DNA from: Leidyana gryllorum EB-2025a
Lineage: Eukaryota > Apicomplexa
Length of the DNA: 64,000 nucleotides
Reading direction: 5' to 3'
NCBI GenBank assembly: GCA_048772705.1
Contig: JBLWGC010000194.1
Coordinates: 124,001 to 188,000, forward strand
Part shown: positions 30,967 to 42,361 of the stretch, one piece after another
How positions within the stretch are numbered: position 1 is the first letter of the stretch
Layout of the letters: the number at the start of each line of letters is the position of its first letter
Notes under the pieces: model-generated
Databases searched by the model: none
The model's input: only the letters and a program-made list of their open reading frames with translations
What the model was told of the DNA's origin: nothing
Program-made: the position numbers and the translations under genes

Positions 30967-32637
30967 TCAATCGATACCACTTCTCCATATAGGGGACTCT
31001 GATAGCAGCAAATCCAATCCAATGGAACGAGTAACATTACCTGGGGAGCCTATAGACGACCAATCTAAGCCTTGAATCTCTTCGTTGTTCACCATCAAAG
31101 TTAGGTGATCATCGTCCGACCCTTCGAGACTCAGTAACTGAGTTCCTTTGGGAACCTACACAGATGGTCTCAACACCTCCTCAATCGCGTCATATACTCA
31201 CCACTTCACCCCGTATCTTGCTGAATGTGCCACCCACCGTCCAGGCCTCAAACAACCCTCGAGACGGAACTATCATGAGCAATAGCGTACGAGGCCGTCC
31301 TGAACCCGACCGGTCCATGGCCCACGACACGCTGGCCCCCCGATAGCCTTTCCACCACTTCAGAATCCTCAACCCCGGCATCCACACAATGGTGACACGG
31401 GCCAAAGAATCTCTGAGGGCCACTACCTCCGGGCGCCAGGGACACGGTACAACCAGCTCGACTTCGTGGTCTCCGAACATTTTGGCTAATAAGGAGATCC
31501 GACTCTCCCAATTCAGAATCGCAATACATGGATTCATGACGGGCGTCTCGACCCTCGCCCCCAACGCCCACGGTAAGCGGGGCAACCGCCGGGGACGCTT
31601 GGGCTGTTTCTCATCCTATAAGAGAGTTGATGTCGACTGCAGCCAACATTCAGAGTCGTATCTTTTACCTTTCCGAGCACTCCAAACCGCACCATGGGAG
31701 CCGCTCCATAGGTGATGAGACGGATGTTATCGGCGGGACCGCCGAAGAACTCCGTTGTTTTCCCGTTACCGTCGAGCGAAGCAGAGCTGGTGAGACGACT
31801 CATCAGGCTGCGTCGAGTCGTTCTCGGCGCCGTGCCTTCGTTAGTCAGACCAGCGCTGTTGCTGGAGCACACCGATTCGTAACTGGCGCTATGTCGACGA
31901 GTCCCGACACGTTGATGTAGCTCGCCTGGCGGGCACGAGAGATTCGTGAGATCTTCCATGCCTTCCCTCGATCGCATGAACCCGAGTGTCTGAGCGGCGT
32001 AGTCCAGCACTTTTGTTGACCGGGGTACCGGGGCGAGAGGTAAAAGTGACCGTACGAGCGATGGGGGATCATGTGGGCGTTTTGGTTCAAAGTGCATATG
32101 GGATATGACGGAATCTGAATTCTTTGGATTCTCCCTTTCCGGTGAGATGATTCGAAGACTGACTTTTAGTACCGCTTACTCAAGTAATAGGGCCTTATGC
32201 CCGTGAGCTGCGGATATCTCTCGATCACTGATTAGGTCGCCAACCATAACGGCTGGAAGCAGCAGCTGTTGATTGGATCGATTCAACAAGACCAAGTAGG
32301 GCTGCACGATTGGGGCCGGTGAGTATAGGACTTGTAATCGGTGCCAGCAGTCGCAGGCGATCCCGAAGACCGTAGAGAGGTCGCGGCTTCCCAACCACGC
32401 ACTGCTAGTTGAAAGAAAGGCGAGTGTACCATTGGCAAACAGCACCAATAGCACCGGATTGGCGATGATAGGGGGTGTTGGACCGACCTGCTGCCACCAG
32501 CCTAAGCATACGGGAGTGCCCTGTGGGCAGACGGTTGTGGTGGTGCATTTGATATCGACTGTGGGAAATCGCCAAGACAAAGTGATGTTTCTCACCCACC
32601 GGAAGAGTGAGAGCGTGGATGTTAATGCGAGCTCCAT
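30967..32637 (-). CDS. RAB3GAP2: RAB3GAP2-like protein (Rab3 GAP non-catalytic subunit, N-terminal domain)
   Basis: Four exons leftwards: 32637-32180, 32134-31669, 31615-31202 and 31155-30967 (introns 45, 53 and 46 nt); 508 residues. The recognisable part is the beta-propeller-like N-terminal domain of the RAB3GAP regulatory subunit. [13 protein letters not shown] is followed by [11 protein letters not shown] and then by [12 protein letters not shown], matching the family order (site of last propeller strands, WKGYRDAQ block, PRRGILEVW block). The human protein is about 1,390 residues; here the protein stops shortly after this domain, so the C-terminal half is missing. In other eukaryotes the complex acts as a Rab GAP/GEF in membrane traffic. 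Whether a catalytic partner exists cannot be seen here. The region between residues 170 and 260 is Ser/Thr/Arg-rich and probably a loop insertion. Confidence 0.68.
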
Positions 32638-32721
32638 CTTGACCTGCCACCCATACTTCACTTCCAATCCTATGTAGTACCCACATCTCCCTTTTTTCCT
32701 TTGGCGATTTCGAGGGGGCCA

Positions 32722-35478
32722 ATGGCTCGACCAAAGGCTGCTAGACCGGCCAGGGCCGATTTGGCTACCAACACGCCTTCCAATACACCCATCGGCGGTG
32801 GAGCAAAGCTGAAAGCCAATGTTGAGGAGGAAGTTCCGCCGTTCGGATTCACAATGTCGCCCAAAACCCGGGATATCACTTCGCGAGCTGTGAGATGCGC
32901 GGCGCTCATTGGCATCGGAATCGTTTGCTTCTTCATGAGACTCTTCGCCGTGCTGCGATACGAGTCAGTCATCCATGAATACGACCCGTACTTTAACTTC
33001 CGCACCACCAAGTTTCTGGCACAAGAAGGTGAGACCCTCTGTTCGAATGGATGATGTGATCCCGAAAAGGCTACATGGAGTTCTGGAACTGGTTCGATGC
33101 CGCATCTTGGTATCCGCTAGGCCGAGTTATCGGGCAGACTTTGTTCCCCGGCCTTATGACCACTGCGTATCTGAGTCACTGGCTGGTGAATATGCTCGGG
33201 TTACCCATTGACATTCGGGATGTTTGCGTCTTCACTGCACCGGTCTTCTCCGCTCTGTGCGCGTGGAGCGCGTACGGCTTGGCAAAGGAGGTAAGTGCGT
33301 GCGAGAGCTTTGTGGAATTATAATCGCCTCGCCAGTGCACAGGAAAGCCAGGGGCTGGGCTATTCGCAGCACTCTTCATTGGAGTGTCGCCCGCGTATCT
33401 CTCGCGCTCAACGGCTGGCGGGTTTGATAACGAAGCTATCGCCATCTTCACCCTGGTGTTCTCATTCCAGACTTTCATGAGGGCGATGCGACGCGGCACA
33501 CTCTTGTCGGTCCTCCTGGCGAACCTGGCATACTTTTATATGGTCACTGCTTGGGGAGGCTACGTTTTCGTCATCAACGTGGGTTCACTGGCGGCAATGA
33601 GTGCTTCTGTACTATTTTCTCTCTCTCCCCGGCAGGTCGTCTCAATCTATGTGCTGATGTTAATCTTTATGGATAGATTCAATGACCGATACTTTGTTGT
33701 TTGGTCCGTTTACTACGTTATGGGAACACTCTGGTGTCTCAACATTCCCTTCGTGGCATATGCCGCTGTGACCTCTTCGGAGCACATGATATCTCACGGA
33801 GTCTTCATGGTCGCTATGGTGAGTGCCCGCCCAACTTTTGTTGTTGTCGGTCTTATGCCTCTCTTTAACCGCCTTCAGCTCTGGAAGTTGCGCCAATATC
33901 TGTTGAATTACTACTCTGGTGAAGCTATGAAGAGAGCGTGTCAGCGTGCTATCATGGGAGGCTTCCTGGGTTTCGTAGCTTTGTTCCTCCTACTCCTGGC
34001 CGCGGGCAAGACACGGTGGTCTGGACGGTCAATGACTCTGCTGGACCCGACTTATGCCGCCAAACATATCCCCATCATCGCTTCGGTATCTGAGCATCAG
34101 CCTCCGACCTGGGCAAGCTATCATTTTGACTTGGGCCCCATGTTCCTATTGACACCGGCCGGTATCTGGGCGACGCTCAAGTCTGGCTCAGAGACGGCCT
34201 GGTTCCTCGGTCTATTCGGTGTGCTGGCGGCCCATTTCTCGGGCGTGATGGTCCGTCTAATGCTCGTCTTGGCTCCGGCGGCCGCATGCCTGGCGGGAGT
34301 CGGAGCATCGAGTGTTCTCGAGTACAGCATTGGGGCAATCAAATCAGCTTTCACCAGTGTGCAAGCAGCCGCGAGCCCCAGGTCTCGGGCCATCCGAGAC
34401 ACCAGCAAGCTGCTCGCCATAGGTGAGACCACCAAAACAGAGCATCTTGTTGACATCTCATCTCCAGTGGCTTGCGGTTGCGTGGCCATCCTCTCGTACC
34501 GCACACTGCTGCAAGGGGTGTGGTCGGCTTCGGCCGTGTATTCGCATCCCTCCATTGTTCAAAGTGAGTCGGAGACGGGAAAAGAGTCGTTGACCAATAT
34601 GGCATATAGGTGGAGGACTAAGTGACGGTAGCCGTCTCATTATGGATGACTTCCGTGAGGCGTATACCTGGATGAAAGAGAACACTCACCCTGATGCGCG
34701 ATTCTTGTCCTGGTGGGACTACGGATACCAGGCCTGCTACATGGCAAATCGTACTATCGTCGTGGACAACAATACTTGGAATAATACACATATCGCCACG
34801 GTTGGCTTGGTGAGTCTTGGTGTATTTTCTGTTCAGAGTTAATCCTTTTCACAATCTCGCAGGCCATGTCATCGCCAGAGGAGGTGGCCTATCCTGTGGT
34901 CAATCATTTGGATGTGGACTACGTATTCGTAAGTACTATCTCCCCCGCGGCTCTCCCGCACTTGAGTGTATCAGGTCGTGTTCGGGGGCGCTAGTGGGTA
35001 CACGGGAGATGATTTGAACAAGTTCTTGTGGATGTTGAGGATCGGAAGGGGCGTCTTCACATTCCTGCCCGAGGAGACGGAGTTTTATGATCATCATGGC
35101 CACGTAAGTCTGTCTGTGAGATTGTTGTTTGATGGATCTCTCTGTTTAGTACAATGTCGGTCCGGGGGTGTCGTCGGTGTTGCGAGACTCTCTGATGTAT
35201 CGGTTGTCTTACCACAACTTCCATAATAATACCCTCACCCAAGGGAGAGATATCGCCAGAAAGACGCGGATAGAGAAGCTGCCCCAGTTGAAGTACTTTG
35301 AAGAGGCTTATAGTACAAGCTCGTGGCAAGTCCGCATCTATAAGGTAGATTGTAGTAGTGGAGAAATGACATCATTTTCCATGGCCTGCAGGTGAAGAAA
35401 GACGTGGATCGCTTGCCATACGGACAGCAAGAGCTGCGTAATGTGTTGTTCGACCCTCCTGGTCCGGTGTTTGGATGA
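32722..35478 (+). CDS. STT3: oligosaccharyltransferase catalytic subunit STT3
   Basis: ER membrane enzyme that transfers the dolichol-linked glycan to Asn in N-X-S/T sites. Eleven exons: 32722-33028, 33070-33290, 33348-33578, 33636-33818, 33879-34422, 34468-34563, 34610-34809, 34863-34928, 34975-35103, 35150-35344 and 35392-35478; 752 residues. Every phase agrees. Catalytic and family motifs: [38 protein letters not shown], the WWDYG signature (LSWWDYGYQ), and DNNTWNNTH. Multiple hydrophobic helices fill the first 500 residues. Introns 3, 4 and 5 (57, 60 and 45 nt) are multiples of three but interrupt conserved blocks when retained, so they were removed. An 85-nt gap separates its ATG from the RAB3GAP2-like start on the other strand. 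Confidence 0.96.
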
Positions 35479-35505
35479 CAGTCCTCTAGTGCCAAAAAAT
35501 AACTG

Positions 35506-38500
35506 ATGGATTTACCTCCACCAACTGGAGAGGATACACCAGCGTACTTCAACAAACCATATTACCTGAACCTCTTCGAAGCGCCTCTGCGTGCAGTGGC
35601 CGAACGATATGCAATTCTTTGGACATCTCAAGAAGTTGAATGGCTGAAATCCTATTTCACACTTTTGAGCCAACCCTCTCAACAATTGTTCGCCCGCCTA
35701 TGTGGCCGAAAATCGGGTCCTATATTCAATGTCAATAAGCTCATCGACAATTATGCTAAAGATCAAAAAGGTCTTGAACCCGATGAGGCCCGCCACGCTG
35801 TCATGGCAGCTGTCAATGAGCTCGTCTTCACCGGCTTCGGAAGAGATATCGTCTCTCAAGCCGATATTGGCGATCAACACCTCGGTGGGCATCCCGCAAC
35901 CTCACTCATCCCCAAATCCCTTCCCCCACTCGTGTGCAGAATTCCTCAAGAAGCTATCGGCTCCACAGATCAAGAAGGTTATGTCATCAAGCCGTATCCC
36001 CGACGCGAAAGACAGAGTCAAAAAATACAAGACGAGAGCTGAACAACTCCGTTGGCTGTCCGAGGTGACTAATCCGAGTATGTCTATGGGGACGAAATGT
36101 AGACCACTTCCCCTTGTCCGCTGCAGAATCGAAGATTGGCGATCAGAAATCCATTTTCAGCAAATATAGCCTTCGGGATCTGGTCTGGCAGGCTATATTC
36201 GCCGAACTCTTAAATTCTGACGCCGACTCCTCCTCCTCCTCGCCAGCCACCGTCCACTACGTCTGCATCGACGAACGGGCCAGACACTTTTTCCGTCGGC
36301 TCCACTTACTGCATAACCTCACCAGCGGGCCAGGCCTTGAGAGTGGTACGCACGTTCTCTGCCCCCCTTCATTTTGACCCTCTGATGATCAACAGATAAA
36401 GCCACCGAGGATGAGTGTACCAACTCTATCATGGCTAAGGTCTTCGTGCCGAGCGTACTCACCTTTTTAGGAAGTCACGAGCACTTCTCGGCGTCGAAGG
36501 CGGGCTTGTTGGCTGTTGAACCTTTGTTCGCAGGTGAGCTCCGCAAGCATTTCTCAACTGAGCAACGCAGCCAGATAGAGAGGAGTTGGAGGCGTATGAG
36601 ACAGCACTCGGAGCTGCAGCTCGCGTCCAGGCTCTCGCGATGAACCGGGTGAGTCTGCAACCGGTGTCTCACGTCTGCAGAGGTGGTATTTCAGATCAAA
36701 GCGAGTCCAAATGCGACATCGAGTATAGCTGGCTCGCTGGTTTCGCGGCTACTCACTCATATCGAGCGCTTAAAAGAGCCGTTGTGGGGAGAGTCGTGGG
36801 TCCTCAAACCTTCAGACCTCAGAGAAAAGTACAACATGGCTTGGAATGTGGTCGTCCAGTCCGACGTCGCCACGTCGAACATGTCGTCATACTGCATCAA
36901 CTTGGGATCGGATGATGAGGAAGGCGCAACGATCCCAACTCCGGATGTGATGCCAACCGGCGACGACGGGTCGAGCTACGCTTCTCTTCTATTCGCGTCA
37001 GGACGTAGCGTTACGTCGTCTGCTAAATGGATCTCTCCGCTCAGCAAATTGTGTCACGCTACTCAACGTCGGTTCAGTGCGGTATGAGCAGTCTCCATAA
37101 CTCAGTGTCGACTCAGCCCTTCCGCTTTCATAGGAATATCTCTACTCTTTGGCCTTATACGACTTGGCGCAATTGCTGGAGTATCAGAAAGCCCATCAGA
37201 AGGCGGTGGTGTGTCTGGAAGCTTTGATCGTCGCGGGTGTCTCCCGCGCGAACCGAGGGAAAGCCTTTTGTAGATTGCTGGTGGACTACCGGAGACATTT
37301 GAACAATCCTTCGAAAGCACTCGAATGGGGGCGAGCGGGCCTCGATGAAAGTACGTGCAGCAGCACCGCCAGCAACGGGAAGAGTTAATCGATTTTCCCA
37401 CCTCAGTTGCCTTCTTCGGTCCCGGTACGGCTATTGAGCTGGCGAAGAAGGTATGGGATTTGGTCAGTTTTTTAGCTCGCCAAGCCGCTCCCAAGTCTCG
37501 CACACGAGGGATGAAACATAGAATCTCGCTCACTGAAGTGGTCGACCTCGACACTCCTCCCAACAAGTCAGCGTCTGTTAGCGAGGAAGTCGAGTTCCGA
37601 CCCACGGGATTCTATCGCATATTCATTCCGGGTGACGACATGAGTGTGGATCATCTCTGTCGGATGAGCGGCAACGAGAAACTCACCCGTCTTATCATTG
37701 AGGGGTCTTTCCTGACCCCCAGAGAAGCTCGTCGAGTGCTCGAGCTGCTGGTGGTTGGTGACAAGGCGGAAGAGAGTGTGCCCCGACGAGTCTTTACAGC
37801 CCTCAGAGGTCAACGCGATCTGGAGATGCCCAAAGACGAAGCTGACGGAACTCTATTGTCACATGGTTTCCGTCCAGCTAGCAGCTCTAAGCCTTCCACA
37901 AAACCGTTTTCACGCCCGACATTCGCTTACGAGGGCCAAGAGCTCTCCGTCGAGCAGTATGCCCTCATTCGATACATCCGAGGAGACGCTGCGGAGGTGT
38001 TTACGGGTGGCAGTGCAGCCAAGAAACGGTCGTCAAGGATCACGACTCCACGCAGTCAAGTCGCGAGCCAAAGTGCTGAGATCGATGCGACAGGCGGACC
38101 GGCAACGAAAAGACGGAAGGTTTCGGCCAAGAAAATGAAGGAAGAGCTCTCAATGGCTCCCGTCAAAGAGGAGAAAGTCGAGCTGTCGAGTCGAAGCTCA
38201 GTTGGTGCTCTGAACAATAGGCCGGCGGTGTCCACCGATGTGAAAGCCGAGACCAACTTGCACCCCTCAACACCCACTCGGCGTCCTCGGAGTGGAAGCC
38301 AAGAGGTCGTTGAGATGCACACTCCGTCCCGTCATGCGTCACCGGCTGCTTTAACCCCGATCTACCACACGCCTACTCCAGGTTCCAATCGGAGACACCG
38401 GCGGTACGTTGACGAGAGTGATGAATGGGTTGGGAGTCACTGCGAAGGCTCTCTGCTTCGGGAGATCTTCTCGGTACTCTGTTTCCCTATAATGTTCCAC

Positions 38501-39690
38501 CCAAGTTGCGCCGAGGCCAACCACAAGGCTTTCTTTTCTGACAATCAAACTGGTCCCAGTGACTTCTTCACGGGTGACTCATTCTTTGAAATGCGACAAC
38601 GCCCTATTGAGGCATATATAACGTCGCTCAGCGAGCTCTCCGCCACTGAGCTGACAGCATTGACCGCTTGGGCCTCTTCTCATCTGTACGAGATCCGTCT
38701 GTGTGGCAGTCGATGGCGCGCTGAGGACTCGGTAGATGCAGCCTTCCAGCCGTTTGCCCACTTCAATCCGCTGCTGACAGCGATCAATCTGATGGGAGAC
38801 GGCGTGCAGGAAGTGATTATTTCGAGTCCGCCTGGATCGGTCAGAAAAACGCCTCAATCTAAATGGGACTCCGGGAGTGGCAAGAGGGCTTATTCTCACT
38901 ACAACCGGTGGAAACCGCCTCCGAAAGACATCGAGACGCCATTGGACTGCGTTCTCGGCTACCGTCGGGCAATCCGTCTGAGCCCAGAAGAGTTTCGAAT
39001 GGGACGGAAGATGAACAACCTGCAGGCGGCCACCACTCTCGCTGCTAAACAGCGCACCCGATCAGGACTAATGTATGGGCTGGAACTGGGATGGCTGGCG
39101 AGTTGTTTGAAGGCAGCTAAACTCGCTCAGATATTCTACACCTTCCTGAGACATTGGTGTCACTGGTGCTCGGGGCTTCCGGACTTGTTTATTTGGACTA
39201 ATCTACGGATGAGCAGTGTGATGGCCAAAGCGTTGACATTGGAGAGAAAGGGTATCGATTGCGATGTGTCTTTCGAGTTTCTCGCCCTCGTCTTCGCTTT
39301 CATTCGAAACGACCCATCATACCTCTCAGAGCGGGTCCGACAGCATTTCGAGGCAGGGGTGATCCCAGAATACGATGGATACAGAGCTCGGCTGCAAAAA
39401 GCGTTGGCGGCAGCACGTGTTCGACCACGAGTAGACGAGGTATTCATTCGTGACATTGCTGAAGAAGTTGGGGTTGCACTCGATCTGGCCTCCTGCCTCC
39501 CCCATGAAACTGCCCACTGCAAGTTGATCGAGGTCAAGGGCCCCGGTGATACTCTGTCCGAAAAGCAACGGTAAGTGGACTTCTTTTGCCTCACACATTT
39601 CCTGCTTTTAACAACAGCTTATGGTTGTTCTCTATGGTCCAGGCTCAAATGGAAGCCGAAGTGGGTGTGGTGGACCTCGTCAGTGGGTGA
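35506..39690 (+). CDS. FAN1: FAN1-type structure-specific nuclease (VRR-NUC)
   Basis: DNA-repair nuclease for interstrand crosslinks and flap structures. Nine exons: 35506-35884, 35940-36077, 36127-36345, 36396-36533, 36575-36648, 36683-37081, 37134-37350, 37407-39570 and 39618-39690; 1,266 residues. The N-terminal part has the FAN1 opening (PYYLNLFEAPLRAV, LFARLCGRKSGPIFNV), then the helical TPR-like middle (LAQLLEYQKAHQKAVVCLEAL, abbreviated). The C-terminal VRR-NUC domain keeps the PD-(D/E)XK residues: E in HCEGSLLREIF, D in GLPDLFIW, and E/K in IEVKGPGD, followed by LSEKQR. Compared with human FAN1 it carries large insertions: about 170 disordered residues before HCEGS and about 115 residues between GLPDL and IEVKG. 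The ATG at 35506 is 27 nt after the STT3 stop. The intron at 36649-36682 is only 34 nt. Confidence 0.92.
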
Positions 39691-40793
39691 TCGTCAAGAG
39701 TAGTGAGAAGAATAGTGACAGCGAGAAGATAGATAGTGTCAAGGGATGAGACGCGCCACAATAGTCGAGTGGCCGCGCCAACTGATCAAACTTCCCGCAA
39801 CTCGAGGCGCACGTCCGTCCAGCTGCTGTCATACACCACTCGCACTGATCATCGTTCCGACAGGCTTTGCACTGAGAATGTTTGGTGCATTCATCATCCT
39901 CGAGATATCGATAGTCATATCCGTCGGTGGGAGTTGACGCGAAAACTTGTTTGCTCCAGACAAATCTCGTACCAAAGAAACGAGACAGATCTGGGATGAA
40001 TGTCTCGGTTCTTCGGTCGTAGAGACACGCGTTGGGTCCCACGGACCACGCCTCTATGTCTTCGCCGATGGTTATATACCGCATGTTGGTTAGCCGATCG
40101 CTGCTTCGGATCATCTCTCCTCGATACCCGGCGGTGATATTGATACTGAAGAATACATCGTCTTCGACCAACGCGTTCTTTCCGCTGGTGGCCGGGGTTC
40201 CGCGGTTGTATGACCAGTCCTTCTTGTGGGCACACTGGTTGGTGACTTGCACCAGCAGTGTTTGAGGGTTGCACACGTCTGGGAAACGGGTTGGATCATG
40301 CATCCGATAAAGGACGTGGACCTCGTCGAGCTGTATCTGCGTATCTGTGAATCCATCCCATTGGACCGGAATAGTGAGCGCGAAGATGTATAAGCCCTCC
40401 CATCCCTGTCTATGATAGTGGAAAGCCACCTTGTTGCACGCCGTCGAACCCTATCTGATGAGAGAGGCGCTGGCAGAGAAGAGTCAGTCGCCGCCTGGGA
40501 GTTACCTGGTCAGTTTGACCTCGCAGCCGCGCCGTGCAGCCCGGGGGAAGTTGCGCAAGACAAGGGACGCTCGGATTTTGGTAGGGATCGTAGGGGCGAG
40601 GGTACAAACCCACCCCCTGGCAGTGTTCAACACATGCGGTTTGACAGGACGTCCTTGCGTCAAGAGAGCAGTCGATATCGGTGACAGAGGAGTTTGTGAA
40701 GAGAATCTGGTTCGAGTAGAGGGGTAGAAAGCGCTGGGAGGAGGAGGAATGTACTGCGAATGGGAAGGTGCAGAATAACGATTTCCACTTCAT
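39680..40793 (-). CDS. secreted Cys-rich protein with PSI-like motif and GPI-type tail
   Basis: Two exons leftwards, 40793-40506 and 40429-39680; 345 residues. A basic-hydrophobic N-terminus (MKWKSLFCTFPFAVHSSSS) looks like a signal peptide. The body has a pair of N-glycosylation sequons (FTNSS, INITA) and scattered cysteines. The Cys-rich segment CKACRNDDQCEWCMTAAG resembles a PSI/plexin-type motif. The end is hydrophobic (LTLSIFSLSLFFSLLLTI) after a small-residue site, as in GPI-anchored proteins. The intron (40430-40505, 76 nt) uses an AAG acceptor and is the only frame-keeping choice I found. Its ATG overlaps the stop of the upstream MFS gene (ATGA), and its stop overlaps the FAN1 coding end by 11 nt. 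Function unknown; an extracellular or lumenal partner of the neighbouring transporters is only a guess. Confidence 0.65.
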
Positions 40794-42331
40794 CCTCCGA
40801 TGTGGTCGATTAAAACAGTAGCACGGGTTTCGTGCCTCAGGAAACAAGAAACAAAAAAGGCGGCTAGGTATACGGACCCCCAGATCAGCGGGTAGTGGCC
40901 TAAATTAGTGTCATCGATCGCAATGCTACCGACAAATGTAGTTATCAATGTTGCGATGGCGTTGATTGTGCTGAACAGGGCCAAAGCCGATCCGCGATGA
41001 CTGGTGGGGTAGATTTCCGAAGAGTAAAGATAGACACAGTTCCATGTGGGCCCTGCGAGGAAATAAGTTACTATGGCGAAGGCGAAAACCAAGCCAGTTC
41101 GCTCAGGATCGACCAGAAGGGTGATCGCCATGCTAAAGAGACCGATGGCGCAAACCAAGAGGCATAAGCGAAGAGAATTAATACGGCCTCCGAGCCACTT
41201 GTTGTCCCATTGCATCTGTAGATACGTGATGACCATGCCCGGCAATTGAACCGCAAACACGGTGAGAGTGGTGGTGTTGCTGGCCAGGCCAGCATATTTG
41301 AAGAAAGTGGTCATGTAGGTGGTGGCACCATAGTAGCAGAAAGCTAAAAGGCCCCAAACCAGCATCAACATGACCGTATTGTATCTGTACCCTGGTGTTT
41401 TAGCGACTTTGATCATTCTGACAAAGTTGGTGAAAACCTCTTGGTTCCATTGTTTGCTGGGCACGTCATTCGATGGCATCCCCTCGAGTCGATGCACCCT
41501 CCCTTCCTCTTTCCCTCCTAATTGCTGTTCGAGACCCACGGAACCTCCGCTGGTCAGCTTGCCCAAGCTTGACCAAGCTTTCGCCTCATCGCCTCTTCCA
41601 ATGTAGAAGCGGGGAGTCTCCACCCAAGTGCAAGCCAGGATGATCAGAGGCACTATGCAGGGCATGAGACCACAAAGGTAGAGATACCGCCAAGAACGTG
41701 CGAACTTGACCGTGCTCGATTCAGTCAATCCTATGTTGACAGCCGTCACGTACATTATTGCCAATACGTGAAAGATCTGAAGGATGGTGGACGGGAGCGC
41801 TCGTCGCTTAGTCGTCGAAACTTCTAAAACGTAGATGGTAATCGCTGACGGCAGCGCCGAAACACTGAAAGCGGTCAGAGCTCTCGAGAAAACATATACT
41901 CCAAAGTTCCAGCTCAACGCAGACAGCAACGTGCCCATCGTCTCAAGAATCAAACATCCGAAAATCAGAGTCCGCCGTCCGTAAATGTCGAGACTTGGTA
42001 TTAGGGTCAATGAGCCCAGCAGTCGGGCGATCGCACTCGATGCAAATACCCAATTATATACGGTTTTACGGGTCTCAAGTTGTGGCCAGAGCTCCCATAC
42101 GGCAGCTGTGCTCAGGGTCGGCATAAAGTTCTGCTGCATGAAAGAGCCGTACGCGAACGCGCCCATCATAAACAGTGCCACCTGCTTTCGGTGCGTCCCA
42201 ATCAGCTTGAGCAGCTCTTCTATGTTCCAATACTTGACATCAACGGGCGAGTTGTTCTCCAAATCTACCGAAGCGCCATCGCTATATCGCCGTGTAACCG
42301 GCAGCTCTTCTACTCGTGCGTCGACGGTCAT
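40790..42331 (-). CDS. MFS solute transporter, paralogue 1 of tandem trio
   Basis: Single exon, 513 residues, ATG at 42331 directly after an A6 run. Major facilitator superfamily, sugar-porter/SV2-like branch, with about 12 membrane helices. The loop between helices 2 and 3 carries the signature DIYGRR (residues 115-120). VETPRFYIGRG follows helix 6 (PESPR-like position), and SSEIYPTSHRGSA precedes the last helices (PETxPTxxR-like). A motif shared by all three paralogues precedes helix 1: IGTH-basic-x-Q. The central cytoplasmic loop is longest here (about 60 residues). Substrate cannot be predicted; hexoses, organic ions or nucleosides are possible. It lies 30 nt downstream of paralogue 2. 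Confidence 0.88.
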   Translation of the reverse strand: MTVDARVEELPVTRRYSDGASVDLENNSPVDVKYWNIEELLKLIGTHRKQVALFMMGAFAYGSFMQQNFMPTLSTAAVWELWPQLETRKTVYNWVFASSAIARLLGSLTLIPSLDIYGRRTLIFGCLILETMGTLLSALSWNFGVYVFSRALTAFSVSALPSAITIYVLEVSTTKRRALPSTILQIFHVLAIMYVTAVNIGLTESSTVKFARSWRYLYLCGLMPCIVPLIILACTWVETPRFYIGRGDEAKAWSSLGKLTSGGSVGLEQQLGGKEEGRVHRLEGMPSNDVPSKQWNQEVFTNFVRMIKVAKTPGYRYNTVMLMLVWGLLAFCYYGATTYMTTFFKYAGLASNTTTLTVFAVQLPGMVITYLQMQWDNKWLGGRINSLRLCLLVCAIGLFSMAITLLVDPERTGLVFAFAIVTYFLAGPTWNCVYLYSSEIYPTSHRGSALALFSTINAIATLITTFVGSIAIDDTNLGHYPLIWGSVYLAAFFVSCFLRHETRATVLIDHIGG

Positions 42332-42361
42332 TTTTTTGTACAGCTTGGTTAAAATAATGCA

